Both the position numbers and the translations under genes were made by a program. Below, piece after piece: positions 12,801-24,597 of a DNA stretch of 64,000 nucleotides. The stretch is from Mugil cephalus (lineage: Eukaryota; Chordata; Actinopteri; Mugiliformes; Mugilidae), in NCBI RefSeq assembly GCF_022458985.1, contig NC_061773.1, forward strand, positions 2,114,001-2,178,000, written 5' to 3'. Under the pieces are notes generated by a model, which was given only the letters and a program-made list of their open reading frames with translations, did not search any database and was not told where the DNA came from. Positions within the stretch are counted from its first letter, which is position 1; each line of letters starts with the position of its first letter.

Positions 12801-13733
12801 TGTGTGTGTGTCTGTGTCAGGCTGCATCCTGCTGGGGATGGCTGCTGCCATCAAGGAGTGTCATTGTTATGGGGTGGGGGTGCCTGGTCTGGTCTAGGTG
12901 AGTGCTACATGTCTAAGTAACATCCACATGAATGAATACCAGGTCAAGTTTCACAGCAGAACACTGAATTGTCACAAGATGGTCAATGTTACATAGTTTT
13001 CCTGTCAGTGGTTTTAATGTTGTGGCTGATCAACGTATACATTCTGAATATACTATGAAAGTACCTCTTTATAGGCTTGTAAATGAGATGTCACTTGTAA
13101 AAAGTGACGTCTATACACTGGGTCATCTGGGACTTTACCAAAACAAAGCATTGCCGGCTGTGTGAGGTTGACCATGAGTCTGAGAATAAAACAGAAGCAT
13201 CATTTCAGCAACACTTCCTCATTTATACAATCTTATGACATCAAGAGGCACCACATTACCTTATGAACTTACTGTCAGGATGTTTAATTTACCTTTATAA
13301 CAACTGAATAATGAACAAACTGGTTTTGTTACATGTCTACTTAAACTATTGATTGATTTGCATGCATTTTAATTTGGAGAGATGTGTTTTGTTTTGTGTC
13401 ATACCTGATGCAGGCATCAAATAAGGCTTTGTCTTCTCTGTGCTGAGTGATAATCGGAAGAAGGTCGTTCTGTACAATCTGGCCTGCACCCAGCTGCTGG
13501 CGGACATCACGAGTGTCATCTTCATAGCGTAAGTAGCGGATCAAGTCTTTCACACTCTCTGTAAAACGAGGATATGACTACTATTAAAGCAGGACTGGTC
13601 TCCAACCAAATTTAATCGCAACTAAATATTTTTTGATCTCAAAACATTCACCCAAGCAATCCGCTTCCTTGTGATAGGTATCTCCCTCCAGATAACCGAG
13701 AGCGCTGCACGTTGCCAACAGTTCACAGTTCAT
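3885..13733 (-). CDS. timeless: Timeless (replication fork protection / circadian-related factor), complete
   Basis: Protein of 1267 aa in 29 coding exons; human TIMELESS is about 1208 aa. In vertebrates it pairs with Tipin at the replication fork in the nucleus, supports S-phase checkpoint signalling and cohesion, and binds PARP1. Exons in transcript order: 13652-13733, 13405-13558, 13065-13179, 12418-12480, 12227-12328, 11993-12148, 11781-11914, 11559-11646, 11274-11450, 10758-10975, 10573-10676, 10201-10370, 9988-10113, 9706-9857, 9396-9493, 9203-9326, 8910-9111, 8657-8796, 8490-8569, 8274-8397, 8119-8201, 7836-7987, 6912-7173, 6690-6758, 6481-6599, 6022-6277, 4872-4923, 4719-4789, 3885-4015. 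The start [20 protein letters not shown] matches the family. Other landmarks are [60 protein letters not shown] and [20 protein letters not shown]. Exon 6912-7173 encodes a long Asp/Glu run. The tail ends in a basic KRRRK patch followed by acidic residues. Two donors are GTCAGT or GTCAGC rather than GTAAGT. Confidence 0.97.
5300..5503 (-). pseudogene. Decayed copy of the timeless last exon and 3' UTR inside a timeless intron
   Basis: This stretch lies in the intron between exons 6022-6277 and 4872-4923. It aligns along its length with about 3745-3952, the end of the real terminal exon and proximal 3' UTR. Shared blocks in the same order are 'gacctccag', 'ctcctgtctgcag', 'ttttacag', 'cattaaa', 'cactaatcctc' (the stop region) and 'gcttcacaggagcag'. 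A gap removes part of the acidic C-terminal coding stretch. It has no usable frame. I infer a local tandem or segmental duplication followed by decay. Confidence 0.6.
5657..5682. repeat. (ATT)n microsatellite
   Basis: About nine uninterrupted TTA/ATT units in a timeless intron. Confidence 0.85.
5755..5812 (+). repeat. LINE-type 3' tail, short
   Basis: The motif 'ggatcaataaagtctatcta' is the common 3' end of fish non-LTR retroelements. Only the tail is visible, in a timeless intron. Confidence 0.45.
7646..7802 (+). repeat. Right half of Tc1/mariner-like non-autonomous element
   Basis: Matches the right-hand part of 58355-58828 ('ggtgggtgctacatg', 'cagcagaacactgaattgtc', 'ctcctgtcagtggt') and ends in the terminal sequence 'gtggctgatcagtgtata'. 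It lies in the timeless intron between exons 7836-7987 and 6912-7173. Confidence 0.75.
11041..11150. repeat. Short interspersed repeat with internal hairpin
   Basis: A timeless intron holds 'cacgggggtctagaacctg' followed by 'tcccccgtgaccctagtg'. This forms an 8-bp CACGGGGG/CCCCCGTG stem and continues into 'gaggataaacagtactaga', like the tail of a widespread fish repeat. Family not resolved. Confidence 0.45.
12616..13039 (+). repeat. Near-complete Tc1/mariner-like non-autonomous element
   Basis: About 420 bp in the third timeless intron (12481-13064). It aligns over its length with 58355-58828 and ends 'gtggctgatcaacgtata'. No transposase frame survives. A T run interrupts it at 12768-12779. 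Confidence 0.75.
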
Positions 13734-14657
13734 CCTGACTAAGTTCATTCACCATCACCTGGAATCCGTCTGGACAGAAGATGAACAAAACATTATAGAA
13801 AGCTTTTCTGCTAACATTGTATTTTGTGTGTTATTCTTGAGGATCAGATCAATGCAAGTAATATTTCCTGCTAGGAGAGAACGGACAACAAAACCATGTC
13901 TTAACCTAGCTCATGGTTTTTTGTTTACTAGCCATTTTATTAGGTACACTAATGTATTCTAATATAACAGTCATGCAATTAAATCCGCTTTCATGGCTTT
14001 TGTAGTGTTTGATTTATGTTGCAACAGTGAAAGAAAGGTCTAAATTCAATAGTATGATCTGTAGGATGCAGTTTGTGGTGCTGTTAAACCGGATTGACTT
14101 AAACAACAAAAGTGTTTCTGTTATATAGCCTAGTCCAGTGACTAAAATGGCAACGTCAAAATAATGGGATTGTGAAAATAATAGAAACATGTGTCGGTAC
14201 AACATAATATAACAATAAATATAAAAAAATACAGTCTCCAAATGTAAACATGGTTAACCAACCGCTCTGTTAAAACGATTATAATACAAAAAGCAGAATA
14301 TATGTTTTTCTACCTTTAAGGCTTCTCAAATAGTTTAATTTCAAAAAAAGTTAAACAGTGAAAACAGATATGAGAACTATTCTTTATTTTATCTGATTCC
14401 AGCAGCCACTAACATGCTACCTACACAATAACGCTTAAATATCTAATAACATACACAGTATTTTAACTTAAAACTTTAAGTATATTTCTGATAATATTGC
14501 TGTACTTTTACGTGTAATTAAGTACTTTACGAGTATATTAATGTAATTAAACTCCTCACAAAGCTGTTATGTAGCAAGAGTTTCAGTTAGCTTCAGTTTA
14601 AAATGAACACAGTCCGAGTACAGAAAAAGACAAAAAAAACAACAACAACAGACTAAC

Positions 14658-14840
14658 CCACCAGGTGGTTCAAATGTGGTCCCTCTCCGATTGTCGTTGT
14701 CAATAACAGTCGCTATATACTGTTAAAGCGGTTTAATTTGCAATGAAGTCTGTTTTTGAACCTGCTGCCTCACAAATATGACAACTCCAACAAGTCTCGC
14801 GCCAAGACAGCGAGCGAACACACAGAAAGCGGAAGTAGAA
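14658..14840 (-). promoter_or_regulatory. Probable timeless promoter and non-coding first exon
   Basis: A minus-strand donor (GTTAGTCTG) just below 14658 suggests an untranslated first exon. It would splice to the acceptor upstream of the ATG at 13733 (TTCCAG, near 13760). Upstream of this the minus strand carries an E2F-like core (TTGGCGCGA, 14797-14805) and an Ets-like core (plus-strand GCGGAAGT, 14829-14836). Both fit an S-phase gene. There is no TATA box. Start site and exon limits are inferred. Confidence 0.4.
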
Positions 14841-15120
14841 TGTCGTCACATCCTGGGATCTTACAGCCCTTAGTTTAGCCTTTCAGGCAGTACTTTGCTG
14901 GACAGTGACGGTGGCAAAAGACGTCTCTCCAACAAGTATGCGAGATTTAGATGGAGAGAGTTGAAAGTGAGACTAAGACCAATTCGATTTTTTGTTCGTT
15001 TACGTGCCAAACTTTATGAACTTCGTGGAACGTGTTTGCAGTTTTACTTAAAGTGCCTGAAAGGCTAAACTCGGGGCAGTTGTTAATTTAACAGACACCA
15101 CCACCTGGACAATGTTAAAG

Positions 15121-15200
15121 ACCCATAGAACCTTCTTCCATTGCGCCGTGGTCTGGTTCTGATGCTTATGATGTCCATTGCAGTGGACAGGGTCAACTTC
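15121..15200 (+). repeat. Internal fragment of a fuller Tc1/mariner-like element
   Basis: The sequence 'ccttcttccattgcgccgtg' and 'gtggacagggtc' matches the internal, antisense-transposase part of the parent Tc1-like element as I recall it. The short copies elsewhere in the window lack this part. Confidence 0.55.
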
Positions 15201-15545
15201 TTGGCTTCTAAGCCAGTTGAACAACCATCATAATCTAGTAATTATTTACATAATGTTTAACACATTACCTTGAAAAGTTAAAACTATTCCTGAATACAAC
15301 TTTTTAATGTGACAGAGTGAAACACACAGAAACCTTAATACCATGTAAATAAATATTTAAACAGAATCATTCCTATAAAACTTCAACTTGATATTGTCTC
15401 CGTTCACTTTCTAACATAATGATTAAGACAGATTAGTTCTTTATGTCTCTCACTGAGGCTCATATTAATGTGTATTATTTTTATTAGGGTGGACAGTGTG
15501 GGTGGACTGTGACAGTTGTTAGTCACCCAGAACAACTACAACTAT

Positions 15546-15625
15546 ACTGGTTTCACCAGTCATTTAGTTAAGGACTGAGGAAGATTCTAGCATGAGTGGT
15601 GAAACGTCTTTAAAATTCATGTCCA
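15546..15625. repeat. Hairpin-forming fish repeat, copy 1
   Basis: Arms 'gtttcaccagtcat' and 'atgagtggtgaaac' flank 'aggactgaggaag'. It is followed by 'gtctttaaaattcatgtcca'. The 'gactgaggaag...gtgaaacgtctt' core is frequent in fish genomes. Family not resolved. Confidence 0.55.
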
Positions 15626-15758
15626 TTGTCTGGAGAATTTGGAGGAATATGTGATTGTAAATTTAGTGTTAGTAATAAGAGAATTAGTGGTTAAATAATT
15701 AATATTATTTTTTTGTCAATTTAGTCATATTTATCCATAAACAAAGCAAAAACAAAGT

Positions 15759-15852
15759 CAACTGGACTTGTTTCACCACTCAGCTCATTTTAGGACTGAG
15801 GAAGTCCTGGGTGAGTGGTGAAAGGAAATCTCTAAAAGTTCAGTCCAGGTTG
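15759..15852. repeat. Hairpin-forming fish repeat, copy 2
   Basis: Same core as the copy at 15546-15625. Arms TTTCACCACTCA and TGAGTGGTGAAA are perfectly complementary. Outer arms 'caactggactt' and 'cagtccaggttg' are also partly complementary. Confidence 0.6.
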
Positions 15853-15854
15853 TT

Positions 15855-15894
<40 letters not shown>

Positions 15895-15906
15895 TACATA
15901 TATATG
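15853..15906. repeat. (TA)n microsatellite
   Basis: Alternating TA with two TG/CA interruptions. Confidence 0.9.
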
Positions 15907-15959
15907 ACTGAGAATCTTCACAAACGGGGGAGTGGGAGGGGAGGTAGAGTTACAGATAG

Positions 15960-16860
15960 AGGGTTAGGGGTAGAGGGGTAGAGTTAGGTGGTTGTTTTCT
16001 CCAGAAACTGTGTTTCTTGTCTTTTTTGTAATTCTGTGGTGGAGACCTTGTGGTTTAATCTTCTGAAGTGCTGCTGTTTTGCTTGTTTTCATGCATGAAG
16101 CCCTTCTTCTCTTTCTTTGTTTTCTTCTTGTTGTGAAGGGCAAGCTCTTGAAGACAGACATTTTTAGTGATCACAAGCTTCAGGTCTTCTTCAGCTTTGC
16201 TGGCATTCTCCTTCAGGGCTTCTCTTTTCTCCAGCCATAGCTTCTCCATCTTTTTCAGTCTTGTCTTTGAGGTCTCGTCTCCCTCAGCTAGCTCCTTCTA
16301 GAACTTCTCCTCCTCCGCATTTGTTGATGCTCTGGTCCAGTGCAGCTTGTCTGAGGCTGAGCTCTGATGAAATGGCCAAATGGTCACTTCTTACAGTGTT
16401 GATCAAATTGTCTTTATCAGTGATCTGCTCCTGCAGCTGATTCACCTTCTTCTGACACTCAGCTTCCATTTGCTGCAGGTCAGAGCTTCACTGGGTGTCA
16501 TATGTTGATTTGAGCTTGTTTAGCTCATTCTCAATGTCAGTCTTCATCTGGTCACAGGTTTTCATCCAGAAGATTTTTCTTCTCTCTGCCTCCTCTAATT
16601 CTGCTGCTTGTCTATCCTTGTGGTGTCTAAAGCTCTTTCTAACTCATTGATGTCTTTATCCCCAGCCTGCCCTGTAAGCAGCGATTGTTGATTTCCTTCC
16701 TCCAAAGGTCCTTCTTAGCAAAATGAAGGTCTTCTCTGAGTGTGAGCACATCTGAGCCATTACTCATCTCTGCAGGTTGTATGTCATGCCATGGCCTGGG
16801 ATGCTGGGGGGCGTGTGAGTGCATATCTGAGTTGGGGGGCACTCCTGCAGGTTGCATGTT
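15960..16860 (-). pseudogene. Intronless, frameshifted coiled-coil protein relic
   Basis: Read on the minus strand, about 850 bp encode charged heptad-like sequence broken into three frames. Pieces in order are LTLREDLHFAKKDLWRKEIN (about 16740-16680), LEEAERRKIFWMKTCDQMKT (about 16590-16530), KKVNQLQEQITDKDNLINT (about 16450-16395) and EKREALKENASKAEEDLKL (about 16235-16180). In-frame stops and frameshifts separate them, and I see no intron signals. This suggests a retrocopy or the decayed exon of a long coiled-coil protein. I cannot place the parent family; it is not a copy of the neighbouring filament gene. Confidence 0.55.
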
Positions 16861-17984
16861 ATCTCAGTGCGAGCGATGCTGATGTGTGTGAGCTGTGCTC
16901 TCCTCGACGGCTGATGTGAGTGCATTTGTGATCAGGATGCATCTTTTGTAGGAAACTGTAGTTGACAGTTACGCCCTCTAGGTGGCGCTCGTTGCCAGTG
17001 ATTAACGATGCCGGATATGTGTGAACGGTTGTTCAGAGTATCTGACGGTGTCGGTTGACAGATGTTACAGCGTTGATCGTTGCTGATCGTAGTCCTGAGA
17101 GTCCTGAGAGATTTCTGCTCTGAGTACAAGTGTCTTTTCCATGTCGTTCTAAAGTGATGACGTCGATGACGGAGGATGAGGATGATAATGGTGACGAGTA
17201 TGATGGAGACAAAACATCAGATTTGATCCAATTATTTATGGTTTTCCAATAAAACATCAGTATTTGTGCAGAGAGTTTGTTGACCTTTTCCTATTAATTA
17301 ATTTTAATTTGATTTAATGTGAATATAATTAGATCTGGAAAAAAATGACCAAATCTCATCAGCTCTTTGAAAATGTCACTCGTACAAAAATACGAGAAAC
17401 TGATGTGTCAAAAATTTCTTTGAAAATCTAGGAATGAAACTTCACTGTCCCATGGGACGACAACCTATTGCAACTAGCTGACTCGAAAGTGCTCTCATTT
17501 AAAGCAGCCTTATTGCTCCTGTCGATCCCCTCAAGCTGAAATGATCAACTTTACTATAAACTCTCTTTTTCTAATTTGTGTGTAACATTAACTAGATTGA
17601 AAGGGTCAGGTTGGGTGGGCATGTTTCAACAGCCAGGTGTCATTTAGCCCAATGCTATATCCTATCCTCATGCCCTATTTTGAGCTGCACTGTCGCCCCG
17701 TGGGTTACTATGATATCTTTGACCATGACCAGTTATTCCTCAATTGTGTTGGACAACCAGATTCAGGAGGAATTCAGCCAGGACTAAGGCCTAAGAGTGA
17801 ATGTCATACAAGTTTACACACAACTAAAATAAATTATTTAATAAATTAAGGTTCCCCGTTTATCTTGTTTTCACAAAAAGCGTAGGCTACAGAGACCTTG
17901 CTTGGATGGAACAAATGAGGAAATCAGTAGAGCACAACAAATGAGCAGAGAAAGCACAGAGGACACTGATTTGCTCCATTTGGG
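16861..17984. other. Intergenic DNA, nothing recognised
   Basis: Only short unrelated frames. There is a stretch of short CG-containing repeats at about 16985-17200 but no gene signature. Confidence 0.5.
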
Positions 17985-17990
17985 TTTATT
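17985..17990 (-). terminator. Candidate poly(A) signal of the filament gene
   Basis: Minus-strand AATAAA about 640 bp past the stop codon at 18632. Usage is inferred. Confidence 0.4.
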
Positions 17991-18631
17991 TTGCACGAAC
18001 ATATTCTTTCATCAGTTGTGCCAGATACACACCACAGCGTTACAAAGCACATTCAGCAAAAAGTCTACTCAGTTGGTGACTGTCAGATTTTTCATTGTCA
18101 ACATTTCTTGTGTGTTACTTATTTACCAAGAATGCATGTCTTTGGTGAAAAGGTAGTTTGCACAATAAGACGATAGCAAAGCTCCTAAAATAAATGTAGG
18201 CGGTCTGTCTTTTAAGGTGAGTTTGCCAAAGGGCAGTGTCAGGATGTGTGTTAGCATATTCATATTTAGGACACACTCTATTGAAATCCTGCCTATTTAG
18301 TAGTTTAATGCTCGACTACAAATGTGTGGTCGTCTAAGGATTCTGCGGGATTGCACTGTAAATGAAGGCCTCGGGTGGTATGTTAATAAGTGGTTTTGCA
18401 CAGTTCTAAAGAAGACACAAAGTGTTCAGCAAAAGTCGGGTGGCTCCAAATAGCACCAAATGGACTCTCTGAAGGAATTCATCCAACATTGCACCTATGC
18501 TTAGACTCACTTTGCTAGACACTGAAACACATAACTAGTAGGAATGAGGGCTATATAGATCAGAGTTGTCTTTTTTCTATTTTTTCCACTTTTCTATCAT
18601 GGCACTGGCCTTCACATTGTCTAATGAATTT

Positions 18632-21109
18632 TTACTCCTCCTTGTCCTCCTTGCCCTCCTTGTCCTCCTTGTCTTCCTTGTCACTTTTATCCGAGCCTCT
18701 CTCTTTCTCCCTCCTGGATTCCTTCACCACCTGATAAATAAAACACTAGGTTAGTTTAAAAAAAATGACACAAGGCTCAGTATATTTTGCTTGTGTTGCT
18801 TGCAGTTTCACATCAATGCTGCCAAGCTAGTTATTATGTTTAGTCAAGTCATTGTTGTACCTCTCCATCTCTAGTCTCAACTGTCTTTATCACCACAGTC
18901 CTCTTGCTCTGGCTTTCTGGAGGTTTTTCATAGTCTATGAAAAGTCAGATTAAAGCGCTGCTGAGACTTTTATACACATATAACACGATTTTTATTATTT
19001 TCGTCAAAATCATTTCAAAAGTTGAAACCACCAGGCACATAAAGGGTTGCTATTGAACAGTGATGAGTTAAAAGGGATTTCAGTACAGCGCTAGTTCTGG
19101 AAGTAAAAATCCCATCAATGATGAACTGTGGACTGACAACTAGATCACTTCCACAGCTGACAGTGGCATGAAAATAGTCTGGTTTGCAAAATATCTTTAA
19201 TCTTAATAATTATTGATAATTATTATTATTATTTATTTAATTTAACTGTGGACATAAAAAGATGAGAAGTTAAGTACAGTTGCCATGGTACATTTAAACA
19301 ACAGAGTTTATGCTGCAGGAAATAAATTACTTTTGTTCTGTATTAATTAATTATTATTAATTTTGTATTAATTAATGTGATTCAGCAGCAACTCTTTTTA
19401 ATTTAAGTTAAACGATGACTCTGATTTGTACCTTTGACTTTCTACATCTCCATACATACTGAGGCTCGAGGGTTTTGTAGCTATTCCACGAAACAAACTG
19501 ATGAATAAAACGTGGATGCTCATAACTTTGGCATGCCCATGCTGAGAATAATAGATAAGATATAAACATTTAAAATAAAATAAAAAATCAGTGTAGGGAC
19601 AGTACTTCCAAAACAAGCAGCTCTCCAGCACAACTATAACTGAAAGAGATTTTAATAAACTTTTATTTTTTCATAAAAAAAATAAAATAAAAAAAAAGAT
19701 CTATAACTCACCTCGGTCACCAAAGTGATTGCTCATCCCAATATTGAGGATGGGAACAGTAATCCTAAACAGGGGGAAAACAATTAGCTTGTTACATCCT
19801 GGAAGGAAAAAGACCCAAGAGAGAAATCTAATGTGAAACTGCTAGATTTATGCAGGCTTGAAGGCTTGATTTATGTCCCTCACCTGCTCTCCTCCCCCTC
19901 CAGCAGTTTACGGTAAGTAGCGATCTCAATGTCCAGAGCCATTTTGACATTGAGGAGGTCCTGGTACTCCCTCAGGTGGCGAGCCATCTCGTCCTTCAGG
20001 TGGCGGATCTCGTCCTCCAGTCGGCCTACATTGTCTTGGTAGTTGGCAATCTCATTGCCAAACTGGTCCTCCATTTCACGCATCTGCCTCAGCAGAGCTT
20101 CATTCTGAAAGAATTGGATTTGAAGCAGCTTTTACATCTGAAATACTCAAACAATATGGATTATTAAGAAGCGGCATTTGGCCTTACAGTGTTCTTCATT
20201 GCATCAATTTCACAGTTGAGAGACTGAATCTGCCTCCTGGACTCGTTGGCCTCCTGCTTGGCCTGCCTCAGAGCATCAGTGTTGCGTTTTGCAGATTCAG
20301 TCAAATCAGCAAACTGTAAGAAAAAAAAAAAATTAATTTCTGTACATTCTTGTAGAACCCTGCAGTGCATGTTTCTGCCTGTCTTTCCTACCTTGGACTT
20401 GTACCAGTCCTCAGATTCTTGCATGTTCTTCAAGGCAATGGTCTCGTACTGGGCCCTGATGTCCCTCAGAGCCCCAGTTAGGTCGGGCCTAGAGGTGCTG
20501 TCCACCTCCATCTTCAGCTGATGGGTCTGAACACTCACCTGGACATCCTGGATTTCCTAATAATATAAATTATAGCATGATATTTACAGGGTCAAATCCA
20601 GGTTAACTTGCAATTTCTTGCTTCAATAATAAGGATGGCTTACCCTACGACTTTAACAGTTACTGTGACGATTATGACAATCATCTCCTTTAAAAAGTCT
20701 TCCAAAACATATCTCATATCTTTTTTTTTTATTATATACAGTATAAAGATCAAACAAACTGCCAAACAAGAGTTTTTACACACTGTCAATTATCTAATCA
20801 CTGGGATGAGTTTACTGAAGTCAGATATGTTCAGCCTGTTAATCTACTCGTCTAAAGATTATTTACGTTGATAGATGACAGAAAAATACTTTTGCATTTC
20901 TATGAGTCCGGTAGAAAGATACCATCACTTACCTCATCATGGAGTTTCTTAAGGAATTCGATCTCATCCATCAGAGACTCAATCTTCCTTTCCAGCTCCA
21001 GACGGGCCAGTGTGGCATCATCCACATCCTTGTTTTTTCAAGAGACACACACACAAATAAACTCTATTATCTATTGCAACTGTGACTCGGATACATCTGA
21101 TGTGTAACT

Positions 21110-21158
<49 letters not shown>

Positions 21159-23211
21159 CACACACATATATAAAGGTCCATTAGCAAAAGATATACTGGT
21201 CTGGGTCAATACCATTTTAGAAATCTATCATGCCATATTTTTGTGACACTATAATGGAAGTGTTGGAGACAGACAGAACAAAGCTGTTCATTGTTGACAT
21301 GTTATCTGATGAGAAGAATGCTGAAATCAATAGAGAAATCATGGTCCAGTGAGTGTTTACCTTGCGGAAGGCAACCAGGTTACTCTCAGCATCCGCCCTC
21401 TTCTGGGCTTCTTCCTCCAACCTGAGTGAGAGAAAGTAATTCAATCAAATTTATTTCAGACACCAACAATCTCCTTTTCAACAAAAAGGCACAAGAAAAG
21501 AAGAGAACAATTTTCCCTCCCCCCCAAGAGCTCCCTTTCTGTCAAATGTTGCACCGGGGCATCAGCTGGCAAAAAGCTTTGTGAATCAATTTGTTAATTC
21601 ACTGTCCTGTAAAAGGGGTTTGGGAGCATGTCCACTGGGATCAGCAGCTGCTCCTTTAAACTAATGTGAGATCTCTACAATTCAATAAGGTCATCTGCAC
21701 ACACACTTCCCATCTTTTAATGATTTTAACTCTTTTGCAGTAATAAGGAAACAACACAACTAGTCACGTTTGCAAAGCTACAGACGATTTGGATGGTCTG
21801 GATGTTTAAGGAATTCAGAGCCAAAATGTAATTGTTCTTATTTAAAATCCCTTAATTTCATTCAGTTTAAACATTTACTTTTATCACACAGTGAGTGATG
21901 CGCTGCGTGTATGCTCATTGTCCTGATGTGAGACTTCATCTGTTTTGTCGGAGGACAGGAGTCTTCCCCGGGCTGGACATAAAGTAGATTAGTGGGTCCT
22001 GCTCCCCTCATCTTTAATTCATGTGGTGTTACACTGGCCCTTTTGTCCTAATGGGCTCTCTGGCACCATCCCATCAGTACACAGGGAGACTGAAAACACA
22101 CCTAATGGAGTCATTGAGTCACATTGATTTTTTCTGACGCTGTTCTTGCCACGCCTGATATCCAACCTCTCTTCCTCTGGTACCATTTCCCCCTTCTCCT
22201 CAGCCGGCCCCACCCTGTGTCTGGTGTGTCCTTCCTCTTACTTTCTGCTGTCATTTTTTTTGGTATTGCATTGCATAATTGTGCGCAAGTTGTGTTATGA
22301 GACATTCTGACTTTTTCCTGACTTCCTGCACCACCTTTACTCACCTTGCTTTTTCATTTTTACTCATGATGTTCAGCAAAGACAGGCATTCATAATTGAT
22401 ACTAATAACTCAACACAGTGCAGTGCAGCTTCTTCTATCCTGCTGCTGCCCTTGTGCCACGCCCTACATCACCATCATTATTACTGGAGTTAAGTGGCAG
22501 TTGCCAAAGGACTTCCCCTCAGCTGGGCTTAAAGTGGATCATGTGTAGTGTATTATAAGTGTCAGAGAAAGATGAGATGATGGTTAACATAGTTGCCCAC
22601 AAGTGAGGCCCACAACAACACACTGAATCACAACAGCACTGGAATCTAGGTGAGAAAACCAACCTCTGCTTGATTAGTGCCAGGTCTTCAGCCAGGTTGT
22701 CCCTCTCCAGCTGGTACTGGTCTCTCTCTTTGCCAACAGCATCCATCTGGCGCCGCATCTCCCTTAGCTCCTCCTGGAAGAGCTCGGAGGCACGGTTGGG
22801 CTGGCCGTGCTGCTGCTGACCCTTGAACTGGTTGAGCTCCTGCTGCAGTGCGCCGTTCTGCTGCTCTAGGTAGCGCACCTTCTCAATGAAGCTGGCGAAG
22901 CGGTCATTGAGCTCCTGCAGCTCGGCCTTCTCGTTGCTGCGAGTGGTGAGGAACTCCTGGTTGATGGCCTCAGCGAGGGTGAAGTCCACCTTGTCATAGG
23001 AGAGGCGAGGGGGCTGAGGGCTGGGACGGGAGCGTTGTTGGTGGTAGGTGGTGGAGCGGGATGTCACCACAGGAGACATGGAACGCACATAGCGTCCCCC
23101 GGACATGGGCATACGGGAGGACACGGGGGAGTAGGAGGACATTGAAATGGGGTGTGGGCTTCCAAAGGTCCGCCTGTAGGAGGTGGAGGTATGCGCTGAA
23201 GAATGGCTCAT
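18632..23211 (-). CDS. prph: Type III intermediate filament, peripherin/plasticin-like, complete
   Basis: 480 aa in 9 exons: 22664-23211, 21361-21421, 20933-21028, 20392-20556, 20188-20313, 19884-20104, 19712-19764, 18861-18934, 18632-18730. Lengths of 61, 96, 126 and 221 bp for exons 2, 3, 5 and 6 are the classic type III pattern. The head (residues 1-92) starts [19 protein letters not shown], carrying the SYRRTFG assembly motif. The rod runs from about 93 to 405, from [19 protein letters not shown] to the terminal [14 protein letters not shown]. The tail contains [15 protein letters not shown] and ends in a Lys/Asp/Glu repeat ([16 protein letters not shown]). It should form 10-nm filaments in the cytoplasm; peripherin/plasticin is neuronal. 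The head and the gene neighbourhood favour peripherin over vimentin, desmin or GFAP, but the paralogue call is less certain than the family. A TATA box sits about 105 bp upstream of the ATG. Confidence 0.85.
21112..21170. repeat. (CA)n microsatellite
   Basis: A run of CA units with a few interruptions, in an intron of the filament gene. Confidence 0.9.
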
Positions 23212-23314
23212 GGTCAGTCTGGTTCTGTTCTCTGTCGCTGTGTGAAAGTGGAGAGCTGAAGGCTTCGAGATGCTCGTCAAGCAACAGGACACCAGACTGA
23301 AGAGTGCTCAGGGC

Positions 23315-23321
23315 TTTTATG
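23315..23321 (-). promoter_or_regulatory. TATA box of the filament gene
   Basis: Minus-strand CATAAAA at 23321-23315. It lies about 105 bp upstream of the ATG, so a start site near 23287 would leave a 5' UTR of about 75 nt. Confidence 0.6.
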
Positions 23322-24545
23322 CACTCAGGCTGGTCAGCATCGCATCTCCCCCTCCTTCATGTCTGCTCACCCCACCCACACAAGCCTTCCTTTCTCAATC
23401 ACTCATCAGCATACAAGCCCTGACCACTCCCTACCCTTCAGAGACAGACCCTCCCCCCCTCTTTGCTTTTACCATGCTCTGTCTCTTCCCTGTGTCTCGA
23501 CAGTTCCACCCTTTTAACCAGAGAACTTGGCAAGAAGCCCAACTACCATCCACATTACTGTTCTGATAACAGAAGATCTCCTCGCTCCCATCCCTCCTCC
23601 CCTCTCATAGTTGTCCTCTCATTGACACTTCTCACTCATGCTTACTCTGTCAGTGTTAGTCGTTCATCCATATGATTCCTGTACATTCACTACTGTGAAA
23701 ACTAACTTTTCTTTCCTCGCCTGCACCTCTCAGTACACTACTATCAGATGTGCCTGTTCAAGATTCTGTGACCTGGTTCTCCACAAGAAAATGTGAAATT
23801 CTAACCTAAATTGAATCAAACGAATACATTGATTACATTCCTTTCCCCCTTCCATTTGTCTCCCTCCCCTCTCTTCTCTTTGGCCGCCTCTCCTTTTACA
23901 GTAATGGAATACTTTATTGATATTCTGGGAGTCTGGGGCAGAGCCATGACTCTGCAGTTATTCTATCCTTTGAAAATGCTCTATATCCAGTAATCCCTGT
24001 TAGAGTATGAGTGGTCAGATGTTTGAGTTTGAGTTTTTTTTGGTCCAGGTATGAACCAGTTAGTTGACATAGCCCTGACACTCACAGATGACACAGGTCA
24101 CAGACAACCAGCTTCAAAAGACTTATTTTTCATCTTTTACATGTTGAATTTGATGCATCTGAATCATTTAATATTGTGATGCACAGTATAACTAAGCAAT
24201 TAATGCTTAATGATACTTCTCTAACCCTAACCCTAATGCTAAGAGTCAAAAAAGAAGCTAGAAATAAGTCATATTTGAATAAAAATATATGAATGAAATG
24301 TAAAGTGAAAAAAATAAATCAAAAAAAAGAATAAGGGCTGGCAACTAAAAAGTTATGACACACCACTTGACCTTTTCTTTAAATAAGAGAACAATCTACA
24401 CACATCAAGGCTTTCACAATTTTCTGTGTCATTACAGAGTTTTAGATATTTAGATATGTGCAGTGACAAGGGTAAATGAAAAGTCAAACATGAGCGTAGG
24501 CTGTAGTTTGTGAGGCAACATCTTCAAATCCTTCTGCAGTCTTTA

Positions 24546-24547
<2 letters not shown>

Positions 24548-24596
<49 letters not shown>
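24548..24596. repeat. (GT)n microsatellite
   Basis: About 24 uninterrupted GT units. Confidence 0.95.

Positions 24597-24597
<1 letters not shown>

Larger units (their letters stand above)
14841..15990. other. Intergenic DNA, repeat-bearing
   Basis: No gene recognised. It contains a Tc1-like fragment, two hairpin repeats and an AT microsatellite, each listed separately. Confidence 0.6.

Noticed and set aside
22994-23300. Overlapping frames on both strands around the filament head exon
   Set aside because: Out-of-frame shadows of the prph first exon, whose protein matches the filament family over the full length.
24217-24236. Telomere-like 'ctaaccctaaccctaatg'
   Set aside because: Only about two and a half units, so not an interstitial telomere array.
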